A program made the translations under genes and the position numbers. This document shows positions 17,565 through 26,573 of a stretch of DNA of 64,000 nt, piece after piece. Every line of letters starts with the position of its first letter. Within the stretch, counting starts at the first letter, position 1. A model generated the notes under the pieces. That model was not told the DNA's origin, did no database searches, and saw only the letters and a list, made by a program, of their open reading frames with translations. Source of the DNA: Calditrichia bacterium (GTDB taxonomy: Bacteria; Calditrichota; Calditrichia; RBG-13-44-9; J075); contig JACKAP010000009.1 in the NCBI GenBank assembly GCA_020635015.1, positions 1 through 64,000 of the forward strand, in the 5' to 3' direction.

Positions 17565-17599
17565 TTCAAACGTCTGTTTAATTCAAACGATTGTTTTAA
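17565..17599. promoter_or_regulatory. Two tandem operator-like sites upstream of tetR
   Basis: TTCAAACGTCTGTTTAA (17565-17581) and TTCAAACGATTGTTTTAA (17582-17599) are adjacent copies of one motif, each an imperfect palindrome with AAAC/GTTT half-sites. They lie 35-70 bp before the TetR-family start and directly after the preceding stop codon. Position and symmetry fit autoregulation of tetR and the efflux genes; this is inferred, not shown. Confidence 0.6.
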
Positions 17600-17634
17600 A
17601 CGCCCAAAACGGGCACTGATCAAATTGGATAACG

Positions 17635-18279
17635 ATGAGCAAGTCCGACACCCGTGAAAGAATCCTCGATGCGGCCGAGCAGTTGATTGCCGAAAACGGC
17701 ATCGGGGGCACCTCGCTCCGCCATATCATCGCTGCGGCAGAGGTCAATCTGGCGGCGGTGCATTATCACTTCGGATCGAAGCAGGCCCTGGTGGAGGAGG
17801 TCTACGCCCGCCACATCAAGCCGGTCAACCGGGAGCGGCTGTCCCGGCTGGAAGCGTTGAAAATGGCGTCCAGGGGCGAAGCAGTGGAATTGGAGGCGCT
17901 GCTGGATGCTTTCCTCTGCCCGATCGTATTGATGGAAGCGGAAAACCCGGAACGAAAAAAGCTGGTTAAAAAGCTCTTCGGGCGCATCCATGCCGAATCC
18001 GGGGAGATTCGCGAGGTGATCCTCGGCCAGTTCCGGGAAGTGCTCGACTATTATATTCCGGCCTTCCGCAAGGCGCTTCCCCATCTGCCTCCTCGGGAAG
18101 TGATATGGCGTTTCCAGTTCATGATGGGGTCGATGTTCATGACCATGATTGCCCCCCCGGAGTTCAGCAAATTTACCCGAATGACCGAAAATAACCATGA
18201 TACCCGGCTGCTGCTTAAATCCCTGGTCGCTTTCACGGCGGCAGGATTTCGTGCGGAAATGACTTTGCTAGCGAACTGA
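17635..18279 (+). CDS. TetR-family transcriptional repressor
   Basis: A 214-aa protein with the TetR N-terminal helix-turn-helix: TRERILDAAEQLIAENGIGG, TSLRHIIAAAEVNLAAVHYH and FGSKQALVEEVY. The C-terminal ligand domain resembles the CecR/YbiH-like group (LLDAFLCPIVLMEAENPERK), but that assignment is tentative. It is the first gene of an efflux operon: the outer-membrane factor follows after 11 bp, then MFP and RND pump. It most likely represses this operon through the paired sites just upstream and is released by a substrate of the pump. Confidence 0.93.
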   Translation: MSKSDTRERILDAAEQLIAENGIGGTSLRHIIAAAEVNLAAVHYHFGSKQALVEEVYARHIKPVNRERLSRLEALKMASRGEAVELEALLDAFLCPIVLMEAENPERKKLVKKLFGRIHAESGEIREVILGQFREVLDYYIPAFRKALPHLPPREVIWRFQFMMGSMFMTMIAPPEFSKFTRMTENNHDTRLLLKSLVAFTAAGFRAEMTLLAN

Positions 18280-18290
18280 AGGAGCACCAG

Positions 18291-19721
18291 ATGCGACCCA
18301 TATTTATCTTATTGATATTCTCCGCCCTGCTGACTTCCTGCGCGGCGGTGTCCTCCAAACGCCCGATCGATCCCGGCACCGACATCCCACAGAATTGGAG
18401 CGCCCTGCCGCTGGAAGCAGGACAAACCGACTCGCTGTGGTGGCAGGCCTTCGGCGATGCCCAGCTCGACTCGCTGATCCGCGAGGCCTTCCGGCATAAC
18501 CACAGTCTGCAAATTGCCGCCGCCAATGTGGAGGCGGCGCAGGCCCAGGCGCGGATTGCCGGGGCGCCGCTCTACCCGCAGGCCAACCTGGCTGCCAGCG
18601 CCGGCCGGCGCAAGCAGAACTTCATCGGCCTGCCCATTCCCTCCGCCCGCGATGGCGTGCTGAGCAATCTTAGCAACAGCTTCGGGGTATCGCTGGATCT
18701 TAGCTGGGAAGTGGATGTTTGGGGCCGGCTGCGCGCTGACCGGCTAGCCGCCCTGGCAAACTACCAGGCAGTAGAGGCGGATTACTACGGCGCGCAACTT
18801 TCCCTCGCCGCCCAGGTGAGCAAGGTCTGGTTCGCCGCCGTCGAGGCGCAGCGACAGGTCGTTCTGGCGGAAGCAACCGTGGAGAACTACCGCCTTTCCC
18901 AGGAGCGGGTGCGCCAGCGCTATGAGAGCGGGTTGACTCCCTCTCTGGACCTGCGCCGTTCTTTGGCCAACCTGGCGGCGGCGGAGGCGACCCTCAGTCA
19001 GCGTAAAGCACAGCATGACGGCATCGTGCGCCAACTGGAGATCCTGCTCGGCCGCTATCCTGCAGCGGCGCTGACCGCGAGGGCCGAGTTGCCGGCGCTG
19101 CCGGAGGCAGTTCCCGCCGGACTGCCGGCCGAGCTGATCGCCCGCCGCCCGGATCTGATTGCCGCCGAGCGGCGCCTGCTGGCGGCGGATGCCGGGGTGG
19201 CCAGCGCCCGGCGAGCGCTCTATCCGCGCATTAACCTGACCGGCAGCAGCGGCACCTCCAGTAATGAATTGAAAGACATCCTCAACGGCGACTTCAGCAT
19301 CTGGAGTATTGCCGGCAGCCTGCTGCAGCCGGTGTTCCAGGGCGGGCGGCTGCGTGCCAATCTTAAGCTGAACCGGAGCCAGGCGGAGATCGCCCAGGCT
19401 CGCTATGTTCAGTCACTACTCTTCGCCTTCGGCGAGGTGGAGGGTGCTCTGGCCGGAGAACGTTTCCTCAACGAGCAGGAAAAAGCCCTGACCCGCGCCA
19501 CCGAGCAGGCGCTTGCCGCCCGCGATCTGGCGGAAACCCAATATGCCAGTGGGATCAGCGATTATCTCAATGTGCTCGACGCCCAGCGTAGCGCTTATCA
19601 AAATGAAAGCCAACTGCTCAGCGTGCGCCGGGAGCGTCTCAATGCCTGGATTGACCTCCAACTGGCGCTGGGAGGTGGGTTTGGCGGCGCGGACTATACC
19701 GGACGCGTGGAGCTGAATTAG
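18291..19721 (+). CDS. RND efflux outer-membrane factor, NodT-type lipoprotein
   Basis: A 476-aa TolC/NodT-family channel. The signal sequence ends LLTSCAAVSS, a lipobox with lipidated Cys near residue 17. QNWSALPLEAGQTDSLWWQ followed by LDSLIREAFRHNHSLQIAAA is the typical NodT opening, and two OEP repeats follow, each with long helices (ANVEAAQAQARIAGAPLYPQ; RRPDLIAAERRLLAADAGVA). It should form the trimeric exit duct for the RND pump encoded downstream. GAAGGAG lies just before the ATG. A family A hairpin array starts within a few bases of its stop codon and separates it from the MFP gene. Confidence 0.95.
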   Translation: MRPIFILLIFSALLTSCAAVSSKRPIDPGTDIPQNWSALPLEAGQTDSLWWQAFGDAQLDSLIREAFRHNHSLQIAAANVEAAQAQARIAGAPLYPQANLAASAGRRKQNFIGLPIPSARDGVLSNLSNSFGVSLDLSWEVDVWGRLRADRLAALANYQAVEADYYGAQLSLAAQVSKVWFAAVEAQRQVVLAEATVENYRLSQERVRQRYESGLTPSLDLRRSLANLAAAEATLSQRKAQHDGIVRQLEILLGRYPAAALTARAELPALPEAVPAGLPAELIARRPDLIAAERRLLAADAGVASARRALYPRINLTGSSGTSSNELKDILNGDFSIWSIAGSLLQPVFQGGRLRANLKLNRSQAEIAQARYVQSLLFAFGEVEGALAGERFLNEQEKALTRATEQALAARDLAETQYASGISDYLNVLDAQRSAYQNESQLLSVRRERLNAWIDLQLALGGGFGGADYTGRVELN

Positions 19722-19966
19722 TGCGTCGCACGATGTTTGCTCGCTGCGCTCGCGATGTTTACTCGCTGCGCTCGTGATATTTGTTCGCTACGCGAACGAT
19801 ATTTGCCCTTCGGGCGATATTTACCGGCTGCGCCGGTGTTATTGACTTGCAGCACCGGATTCAACATCGTGAGCGCAGCGAACAAACATCGCCGGCGCAG
19901 CCGGCAAATATCGCGAGCGCGAGCGAGCAAACATCGTGAGCGCAGCGAACAAATATCGATGTGCAA
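19722..19966. repeat. Hairpin array family A, inverted pair between OMF and MFP genes
   Basis: Left arm 19722-19840 has about five plus-oriented units with cores including GTTCGCTACGCGAAC, GCCCTTCGGGC and ACCGGCTGCGCCGGT; the first hairpin is GTGCGTCGCAC. Right arm about 19864-19958 has about four inverted units with cores GTGAGCGCAGCGAAC, GCCGGCGCAGCCGGC and GCGAGCGCGAGCGAGC. The two arms flank a central hairpin CCGGTG...CACCGG. The layout matches the carA-carB array. Palindromic cores keep pairing although their bases differ between units. Confidence 0.85.
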
Positions 19967-20004
19967 AAAACTTACTTCAAGCGGAGAAACTTAGGAGCTA
20001 AAAT

Positions 20005-21219
20005 ATGACCCGAAAAACCAAAATCCTGTTGCCGGTGGGGATCTTGCTATTGAGCATTATTGCTGCCCTGACCATCGCCCTGACCCGGCCGGAAGTGCAG
20101 CCGCAGCCGGTGGAGATACCGCGCAAATTGGTGCGGGTGATGACGGTGGAAAAACAAACCGTGGGCATGACAGTGCGTTCCCAGGGCAATGTGGTGCCGC
20201 GCACCGAGAGCATGCTGGTCGCGGAGGCTGCCGGGAGGGTGATCACCGTCTCGCCGGCCTTTGTCGCGGGTGGCTTTTTTGAGGCGGGCGAGGTGCTGAT
20301 TACCCTAGATCCCAGCGACTATGAGCTGGCCCTCACCCAGGCGAAATCTCAGGTGGCTCAGGCGGAGCTGGCTTACCAGATTGAAGAGCAACAGGGCCGG
20401 ATTGCCCGGGATGAATGGCGGCGCCTCAATCAGGGAGAAATTCCTCCCCTGGTGGCCCGGGAGCCCCAGCTCAACCAGGCTCGGGCCAATCTGGAAGCCG
20501 CCCGCGCCAACCTGCGCAAAGCGGAGCTGAATCTGGAACGCACCCGTATCCGCGCGCCTTTTGTCGGGCGGTTGCGCAGTAAGAATGTCGACGTGGGGCA
20601 GTACGTCGCACCGGGCAGCCCGCTGGCGATGGTCTATGCCGTCGATTATGTGGAGGTGCGTCTGCCGGTGTCTGATGACGCCCTGGCCTACATTGACATG
20701 CCTTTCAACTTCCGGGGCGAGCGCAACCGGGAAAGCGCGCCGAAAGTGATTCTGCGTGCCCGCTTTGCCGGGCAGGATCAATCCTGGGAAGGGTATCTCA
20801 GCCGCATCGAGGGGGAGATCGATCCTCAGAGCCGGATGATCTATCTGGTTGCGCGTGTGGAAGATCCCTACGGACAGCGCCGTAAAATGCAGCAGGTACC
20901 GCTGACCGTCGGGCTGTTCGTGGAAGCGGAGATCTTCGGCCGGCAGGTCTCCGATGTGGTGGAAATTCCCCGTGCCGCCCTGCGCAACGGCAGCCAGGTG
21001 CTGGTGGTGGATAACCAGGAGCGCCTCTATCACCGCGAGGTGGAAGTGATTCGCGAGGAAGGCGACATCGCCTACCTGCGCGGCGGGTTGCAGGCCGGAG
21101 AAAAGATCTGCATCTCCCCCCTTGCTGCAGTGGTCGACGGCATGCCGGTCACCATCGTGCTCGATGACAGCACGCCGTCAGTTTCGCAAAGCGGCAGTGC
21201 CGGGGAGGTGCAGCCATGA
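20005..21219 (+). CDS. RND efflux membrane fusion protein
   Basis: A 404-aa HlyD/AcrA-family periplasmic adaptor. Residues about 8-28 form the N-terminal membrane anchor (ILLPVGILLLSIIAALTIAL). GNVVPRTESMLVAEAAGRV is the first lipoyl half, ELALTQAKSQVAQAELAYQI and ARANLEAARANLRKAELNLE form the helical hairpin, and TRIRAPFVGRLRSKNVDVGQ is the second lipoyl half. It links the RND pump to the outer-membrane factor. TTAGGAG precedes the ATG. Its TGA overlaps the pump start in an ATGA, so the two are translationally coupled. Confidence 0.95.
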   Translation: MTRKTKILLPVGILLLSIIAALTIALTRPEVQPQPVEIPRKLVRVMTVEKQTVGMTVRSQGNVVPRTESMLVAEAAGRVITVSPAFVAGGFFEAGEVLITLDPSDYELALTQAKSQVAQAELAYQIEEQQGRIARDEWRRLNQGEIPPLVAREPQLNQARANLEAARANLRKAELNLERTRIRAPFVGRLRSKNVDVGQYVAPGSPLAMVYAVDYVEVRLPVSDDALAYIDMPFNFRGERNRESAPKVILRARFAGQDQSWEGYLSRIEGEIDPQSRMIYLVARVEDPYGQRRKMQQVPLTVGLFVEAEIFGRQVSDVVEIPRAALRNGSQVLVVDNQERLYHREVEVIREEGDIAYLRGGLQAGEKICISPLAAVVDGMPVTIVLDDSTPSVSQSGSAGEVQP

Positions 21220-24200
21220 ATCGCCTGATCGCCTGGTTTGCCGAAAATCAAGTGGCCGCGAACCTGCTGATGATCGTGATCATCGCCGCCGGGATCATCT
21301 CGGTCGCGAGCATCAAGTATGAAGTTTTTCCGGAGATGTCCTCCGATATCATCACCGTTTCAGTGGTCTACCGCGGCGGCGCCCCGGAAGAGGTGGAGGA
21401 GGGGGTCTGCGTGCGCATTGAGGAAGCGATCCAGGATCTGGAAGGAATCAAGAAGCTCAGTTCGACCGCGGCGGAGGGCCTCGGCAGCGTCACCGTAGAG
21501 GTGAAGGCCGGCTACGACGCCCGCAAGCTGCTCGACGACGTCAAAGCGCGGGTGGACGGGATTTCCACCTTTCCGGATGAGACTGAGCAGCCGGTGGTGC
21601 AGGAACTGCTGATCCGCCGCCAGGTGATCAACGTGGCGATTTCTGGCCCGGCTGACGAGAAAACTCTGAAGACCCTCGGGGAAAGCGTTCGTGACGAACT
21701 GTCCGACCTCCCGGCAATTAGCCAGGTGGAGCTGTCCGCGGCCCGGCCGTACGAGATCTCCATCGAAGTCTCGGAGCAGGCCTTGCGCCGCTACGGACTT
21801 ACCTTTGATGAAATCGTGCGGGCGGTGCGCTTCTCCTCCCTGGACCTGCCCGGCGGGGCAATCGAGACCCGCGACGGAGAGATCCTGCTGCGTACCAAGG
21901 GCCAGGCCTACCGAGGCAGCGAATTTGAAAATCTGATCCTGCGCAGCTCCCGCGATGGGGTGCGCCTGAAACTGGGCGATGTCGCCACGGTGATCGACGG
22001 CTTTGCCGATACCGACCAGGCGGCCCGCTTCAACAACCAGCCGGCGGTGCTGGTGCAGGTCTTCCGGGTAGGCGACGAGAGCGCCCTGGAAGTGGCCGCG
22101 GCCGTGAAGGAATACGTCGCCGACGCCCAACCGCGCATGCCGGCAGGGATTGAGCTCACCACCTGGCGCGACGACAGCCGCATCCTGAAGGACCGCCTCA
22201 GCCTGCTGCTGCGCAACGGACGCAGCGGTCTGCTGCTGGTCTTCCTGGCCCTGGCCCTGTTCCTGCGACTGAAACTGGCCTTGTGGGTGGGGGTGGGCAT
22301 GGCCATCTCCTTTTTCGGCGCCTTCGCAGTGATGCCGCAGTACGATGTATCGATCAACCTGCTCTCCCTCTTCGCCTTCATCCTGGTGTTGGGGATTGTG
22401 GTTGATGATGCGATTGTCGTAGGAGAAAATATTTACACCCACATGGAGAGCCGGCAAAAGACCGGCCTGCGTGCGGCGATTGAGGGTGCCCAGGAAGTGG
22501 GGGTGCCGGTGGTCTTTGCGGTGCTGACCACCGTGGCAGCCTTTTTTCCGCTGCTGATGGTGCCGGGCAATATCGGCAAATTCATGAAAGTAGTGCCGAT
22601 CATCGTGATCGCCACCCTGTTGTTCTCGCTGCTGGAATCCCTGCTGATCCTGCCGGCGCACCTTTCCCATTTGCGCATGGATAACCAGGACGATTCCCGT
22701 CAAGGCATCCGCCAGCGCTGGCGCCGCTTCCAGGACCGTTTTGCCGCCGGCCTGAAGCGCTTTGCCGATACCCGCTATCGCAATAGCCTGAGGCGGGCGC
22801 TTAACTGGCGCTATCCGGTGCTGGCCCTGGCGCTGGGCGGGCTGATCATCACCCTCAGTCTGGTGGCCGGGGGGCGGGTCAAATTTACTTTTATGCCCGA
22901 TGTAGAGGCAGACAATGTGGTGGCACTGGTTAAGATGCCTCCCGGCACCCCGGCAGAGGTGACCGCGGAAGTGGTGCACCGTCTGGAAGAAAGTGCCCGG
23001 CAACTGAAAGCAGAATATAACGGCGACGGGCACGGCAGCATTCAGCATATGCTCAGCTCGATCGGCGAGCAGCCCTTTCTGGCCGATCGCGGGGGACCGA
23101 ACCGCGGGCGCAACGGCAGCTTCAGCGGGGCCAATCTGGGTGAGGTAAACCTGCAGCTTTATCCTTCCGAGGAGCGCAGTGTGACCAGTCCCGAACTGGC
23201 CCGGCGCTGGCGGGAGCTGACCGGCCCGATCCCGGATGTGGATGAACTGACCTTCACCTCCTCGCTATTCTCTTCTGGAGAAGCGGTCAACATCCAACTG
23301 TCCGGCAGTAATTATGAGATGCTGCGTGCTGCCACCGAAACCCTGAAGGCCCATGTGGCGCAATATCCCGGGGTGTTTGACGTGGGCGATTCCTACCAGG
23401 ACGGCAAGCAGGAGATGAAGCTGCGCATCAAACCGGAGGCGGAGGCGCTGGGGTTGACCCTCGCCGATCTTGCCCGCCAGGTGCGGCAGGCCTTTTATGG
23501 CGAGGAAGCGCAGCGCATCCAGCGCGGGCGCGATGATGTGCGGGTGATGGTGCGTTATCCGGAAGAAGAGCGACGCTCGGTCGGCGACCTGGAGAATCTG
23601 CGGGTGCGTATGCCCGGGGGAACTGAAGTACCTTTCGCGGTGGCGGCGGAAGTGGAGGAAGGGCGGGGATTTGCCTCGATTAATCGTACTGACCGCAAGC
23701 GCACCATCAGCGTCACCGCCGATGTCGACATGAGCATCGCCAACTCGAATGAGATCGTCGCCGATATTACCCGCAACTACATTCCGCAATTGCAGAAGCA
23801 GTATCCCGGCATCGGCTACTCCCTGGAAGGGGAGCAGGCGGAGCAGCAGGAGACCCTGGGAGGTCTGTTGCGGGGCTTCCTTTTTGCCCAGCTGCTGATC
23901 TACGTGCTGCTGGCAATTCCCTTCCGCTCCTACCTGCAGCCGCTGATTGTGATGAGTGCGATTCCTTTCGGTTTTATCGGCGCCATCTGGGGCCACGTGT
24001 TGATGGGGTCGAATCTGACCATCCTTTCCGGCTTCGGCATCGTGGCCCTGACCGGGGTGGTGGTGAACGACAGCCTGGTGATGGTCGACTTCATCAACCG
24101 CGCCCGGGCGGAAGGCCTTTCCCTGATGCAGGCGGTGCGGGAAGCGGGTGTCTCGCGTTTCCGCCCGATCATCCTCACCTCGCTGACCACCTTCGCCGGG

Positions 24201-24416
24201 CTTACCCCGCTGCTGCTGGAGCGCAGCCTCCAGGCGCAGTTTTTGATCCCGATGGCGATATCCCTGGCTTTCGGGGTGCTCTTCGCCACCCTGATCACCC
24301 TGATCTTGGTGCCGGTGCTGTATACCATCCTGGAAGACGTCAAGATCGCGATAGCGAATTTGCTTAACCGGGAGCAACCGGGTGGGGATATAATTGAAGC
24401 GGAGCAGGCGGGATGA
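21216..24416 (+). CDS. RND-family efflux pump (AcrB/MdtB-like)
   Basis: A 1066-aa proton-driven inner-membrane transporter. MNRLIAWFAENQVAANLLMI starts the first helix; the porter domain follows; GIVVDDAIVVGENIYTHME is the conserved TM4 Asp pair of the proton relay, and ALTGVVVNDSLVMVDFINRA the corresponding late region. Repeated architecture (two times six helices with large periplasmic loops) and length are normal. It begins with RND wording typical of the heavy-metal/multidrug HAE-like group that lacks a long C-terminal extension. Substrate is unknown. It is the last gene of the tetR-OMF-MFP-RND unit. Confidence 0.95.
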   Translation: MNRLIAWFAENQVAANLLMIVIIAAGIISVASIKYEVFPEMSSDIITVSVVYRGGAPEEVEEGVCVRIEEAIQDLEGIKKLSSTAAEGLGSVTVEVKAGYDARKLLDDVKARVDGISTFPDETEQPVVQELLIRRQVINVAISGPADEKTLKTLGESVRDELSDLPAISQVELSAARPYEISIEVSEQALRRYGLTFDEIVRAVRFSSLDLPGGAIETRDGEILLRTKGQAYRGSEFENLILRSSRDGVRLKLGDVATVIDGFADTDQAARFNNQPAVLVQVFRVGDESALEVAAAVKEYVADAQPRMPAGIELTTWRDDSRILKDRLSLLLRNGRSGLLLVFLALALFLRLKLALWVGVGMAISFFGAFAVMPQYDVSINLLSLFAFILVLGIVVDDAIVVGENIYTHMESRQKTGLRAAIEGAQEVGVPVVFAVLTTVAAFFPLLMVPGNIGKFMKVVPIIVIATLLFSLLESLLILPAHLSHLRMDNQDDSRQGIRQRWRRFQDRFAAGLKRFADTRYRNSLRRALNWRYPVLALALGGLIITLSLVAGGRVKFTFMPDVEADNVVALVKMPPGTPAEVTAEVVHRLEESARQLKAEYNGDGHGSIQHMLSSIGEQPFLADRGGPNRGRNGSFSGANLGEVNLQLYPSEERSVTSPELARRWRELTGPIPDVDELTFTSSLFSSGEAVNIQLSGSNYEMLRAATETLKAHVAQYPGVFDVGDSYQDGKQEMKLRIKPEAEALGLTLADLARQVRQAFYGEEAQRIQRGRDDVRVMVRYPEEERRSVGDLENLRVRMPGGTEVPFAVAAEVEEGRGFASINRTDRKRTISVTADVDMSIANSNEIVADITRNYIPQLQKQYPGIGYSLEGEQAEQQETLGGLLRGFLFAQLLIYVLLAIPFRSYLQPLIVMSAIPFGFIGAIWGHVLMGSNLTILSGFGIVALTGVVVNDSLVMVDFINRARAEGLSLMQAVREAGVSRFRPIILTSLTTFAGLTPLLLERSLQAQFLIPMAISLAFGVLFATLITLILVPVLYTILEDVKIAIANLLNREQPGGDIIEAEQAG

Positions 24417-24458
24417 TGATAATGGTAATTGGTGAATGGTAAGTCGTCAATAGTAATT

Positions 24459-24499
24459 GAAAAAAGAAAGGGCTTTCAGTAGTTTTGAAAGCCCTTTCT
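24459..24499 (-). terminator. Intrinsic terminator downstream of tRNA-Ser
   Basis: Arms AGAAAGGGCTTTC (24465-24477) and GAAAGCCCTTTCT (24487-24499) form a 13-bp stem with a 9-base loop. On the minus strand the hairpin is followed by a T-run (plus-strand A-run 24460-24465), giving a textbook terminator 7 bp after the tRNA. The convergent RND gene ends about 40 bp to the left; the plus strand lacks a T-run. Confidence 0.88.
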
Positions 24500-24505
24500 C
24501 ATTAG

Positions 24506-24592
24506 CGGAGAGGGTGGGATTCGAACCCACGGTCCTCTAATGAGGACAACGGTTTTCGAGACCGCCCGATTCAACCACTCTCGCACCTCTCC
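24506..24592 (-). tRNA. tRNA-Ser (anticodon CGA)
   Basis: On the minus strand an 87-nt cloverleaf can be drawn: acceptor GGAGAGG pairs with CCTCTCC followed by discriminator G; the anticodon arm GCGGT-CTCGAAA-ACCGT reads CGA; a long variable arm GTCCTCATTAGAGGAC marks a type II tRNA; the T arm is GTGGG-TTCGAAT-CCCAC. It decodes UCG. No CCA is encoded. A strong terminator follows. Confidence 0.96.
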
Positions 24593-24645
24593 GGAATGCG
24601 CTGCCAAAAATAATAGATTTTTGGGGCGATTAAAAGCAAAAAAAC

Positions 24646-25857
24646 TCATTTCCGCAACTTCCGCACCCAATCATGCAGAAATTTCTCCGCTTCGGCATAT
24701 TGCTGGAATAGCTGCTCCTCGCGGCGGAAGGCCGGGGTGTGCACGTAGCGCCGGCCGTTGATCATGGTATGGCCGTGCTTTTTGTGAAGCAGTTCGTGGT
24801 ACATGATGTAATCGATTACGAATGCCGGCACCCGGGCATGGTCGAGGGTGCGCGAGATCATCACCGTATCGCGGGCAGGCTGGTAGTGGCCCATCTTGCG
24901 CACGGTGGGCGACTGGTTCCACTTCAGCAGCGGGCGGGGCATCCGGCCTTGAAAATAGGCCCGGTTGACCCGCTGAAAGCTGTCTTCCAGGTCGTGGGCC
25001 TGCCCGCGGGTTTGCCCTTCCGGCGGGTCGAGCACCGATTCCATCTCGAAGAGAATTCCGCTGAATTCTTCCGAATTGACGAATTCGCTGAGCAGGGCCT
25101 TCCCGCCGCGCCGGCGGGACCCCATGATGGCGCCGAACAAGGCCAGCCAGACTGCATCACCGGCAGCGAGGAAGCCTTCGCTGCATTTCAGGATCAGGCG
25201 GTCGTGGAACATTCGGCTGCGGTAGATCGACTGCAGGTTGATCAGGTGCAAGGTAACCGGCACCCGCACCCCGGCTAAATCCGGGCGCTGCAGCAGATCC
25301 TTCACCCGCTGCAATGTGCCGACATGCTGCAGCAGGTTCTCCGGCGAGCAGAGGAATTTTACCCAGCAATATAGCTGCCGCCCGCTGCCGGAGAGCGCTT
25401 CTAGCGGCAGATGGTTGCGGCGGCAGACGGCTTCGATCCCCTCGGCTTCCTGCTCCAGTTCCTGCCGCTGTCGCTCACGGGCCCGGGAAGACATCGCCAG
25501 TTCCCCGGCGTTCTGCCACATCTTGTCGGCCAGGTAATCGGTCATCTTCCGCACGTTGCTCAGGCGAATTTCCCGCCGTCCCGCCGGGCGGGCCGGAGCC
25601 GGGCGCTGGCGGGAGGGGAGATGATCCAGGTCGAGATTTTTCAAAAACGCATAGGCATTGCGCGAGGGGCCGGGGAGTGTTGCGGGCGTGGTGCGGTGTT
25701 GCCGGCAGATCTCCTCTACCTGGCGCACTACATCGCGCACCTGCTCGCGGAAACGGAGCAACTCGCCGGGAGGCAGGCCGTTCTGGAGTCGCTCCTGGAC
25801 ATAATTAAAAAAACGGACCAGGCCTTTGATGCGTACCGGCTGACTGATCTCAGGCAC
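24646..25857 (-). CDS. SprT-like zinc metalloprotease-domain protein
   Basis: A 403-aa protein whose last third resembles SprT/M48-like zinc peptidases: RVNRAYFQGRMPRPLLKWNQ, YQPARDTVMISRTLDH and the metal-binding helix YHELLHKKHG, with HTPAFRREEQLF afterwards perhaps giving a third ligand. The first 230 residues are charged, alpha-helical looking and not recognised. No signal peptide is seen, so it should be cytoplasmic. The start overlaps the end of the ferritin gene by 8 bp, so both genes form an operon. A link to iron or protein damage response is conceivable only from that context. Confidence 0.8.
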   Translation of the reverse strand: MPEISQPVRIKGLVRFFNYVQERLQNGLPPGELLRFREQVRDVVRQVEEICRQHRTTPATLPGPSRNAYAFLKNLDLDHLPSRQRPAPARPAGRREIRLSNVRKMTDYLADKMWQNAGELAMSSRARERQRQELEQEAEGIEAVCRRNHLPLEALSGSGRQLYCWVKFLCSPENLLQHVGTLQRVKDLLQRPDLAGVRVPVTLHLINLQSIYRSRMFHDRLILKCSEGFLAAGDAVWLALFGAIMGSRRRGGKALLSEFVNSEEFSGILFEMESVLDPPEGQTRGQAHDLEDSFQRVNRAYFQGRMPRPLLKWNQSPTVRKMGHYQPARDTVMISRTLDHARVPAFVIDYIMYHELLHKKHGHTMINGRRYVHTPAFRREEQLFQQYAEAEKFLHDWVRKLRK

Positions 25858-26365
25858 CTTCTTCTTGTGCTTTGGCTTTGGCCTTGGCGGCCAGCTCGCT
25901 ATCCATCATGTATAAGCCGGTACCGTTGTCGCCGATCAGCTTGAGCTTATCGATGATCACCTGCATCTGGTTTTCCTCTTCCAACTGCTCGTCCACGAAC
26001 CACTGCAGCAGGTTCTGGGTGCGGAAATCGCTGGCTTCTGTGGCCAGTTTCAAAATCTCATCGATCGACTTGGTTACTTTCTTTTCGTGGGTCAGGGCGA
26101 TTTCGAACAGGCTCTGAAAGGACGTAAACTCCAGGTCCGGTTGGGCGATGGCCGGTGCATAGGCATGACCGTCGGCCTCGTTGACGAAGCGGAAGATCTT
26201 CATCATATGCGCCCGCTCTTCTTCCGCCTGGGCGTAAAAGAATTGCGCGCTGCCGTCAAATCCCTTGATCTCGCACCAGGATGCCATCGCCAGGTAATAG
26301 TTTGCGGCATACGCTTCCATCGCAATTTGTTTATTCAATGCGTCGTTGATTTTTTTAGAAAGCAT
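25850..26365 (-). CDS. ftnA: Non-haem ferritin
   Basis: A 171-aa iron-storage ferritin. The four-helix bundle is recognisable: LNKQIAMEAYAANYYLAMAS, GFDGSAQFFYAQAEEERAHM with the ferroxidase Glu and ExxH, FEIALTHEKKVTKSIDEIL and LQWFVDEQLEEENQMQVIID. It should assemble as a 24-mer that oxidises and stores iron in the cytoplasm. AAGGAGG sits 8 bases before the ATG, a very strong ribosome site. It is the first gene of a two-gene unit with the SprT-like protein. No Fur-box was identified upstream, where the DNA is occupied by dispersed repeats. Confidence 0.95.
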   Translation of the reverse strand: MLSKKINDALNKQIAMEAYAANYYLAMASWCEIKGFDGSAQFFYAQAEEERAHMMKIFRFVNEADGHAYAPAIAQPDLEFTSFQSLFEIALTHEKKVTKSIDEILKLATEASDFRTQNLLQWFVDEQLEEENQMQVIIDKLKLIGDNGTGLYMMDSELAAKAKAKAQEEGA

Positions 26366-26394
26366 GGGAATAACCTCCTTCAGTAGTTTATTTT

Positions 26395-26573
26395 AGGTTA
26401 ATAGTCTTGGTAGTTAGATGCTGGATACTGGTTAAAGGATAAAGGATAAAGGATAAAGGTTAAAGGAATAATTTTTGATTGATATTGTGAGTAGATTTCG
26501 CTTCACTCCAACATCCAACATCCTTTTCCCTTCATCCTTAATCCTTCATCCTTTTCCCCTCATCCTTCACCCC
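26395..26573. repeat. Composite repeat GGATACTGG / GGATAAAGG / CATCCTT
   Basis: The gap between ferritin and malQ consists of TAGATGCTGGATACTGGTTA, then GGATAAA four times, then an AT-rich spacer ATTGATATTGTGAGTAGATT, then CCAACATCCAACATCC and CATCCTTNATCCTTCATCC. The same order of parts recurs at 38777-38943, so the whole is one composite dispersed element. Confidence 0.75.

Noticed and set aside
24459..24499. Terminator for the RND operon on the plus strand
   Set aside because: The T-run lies only on the minus-strand side; bidirectional use is possible but unsupported.
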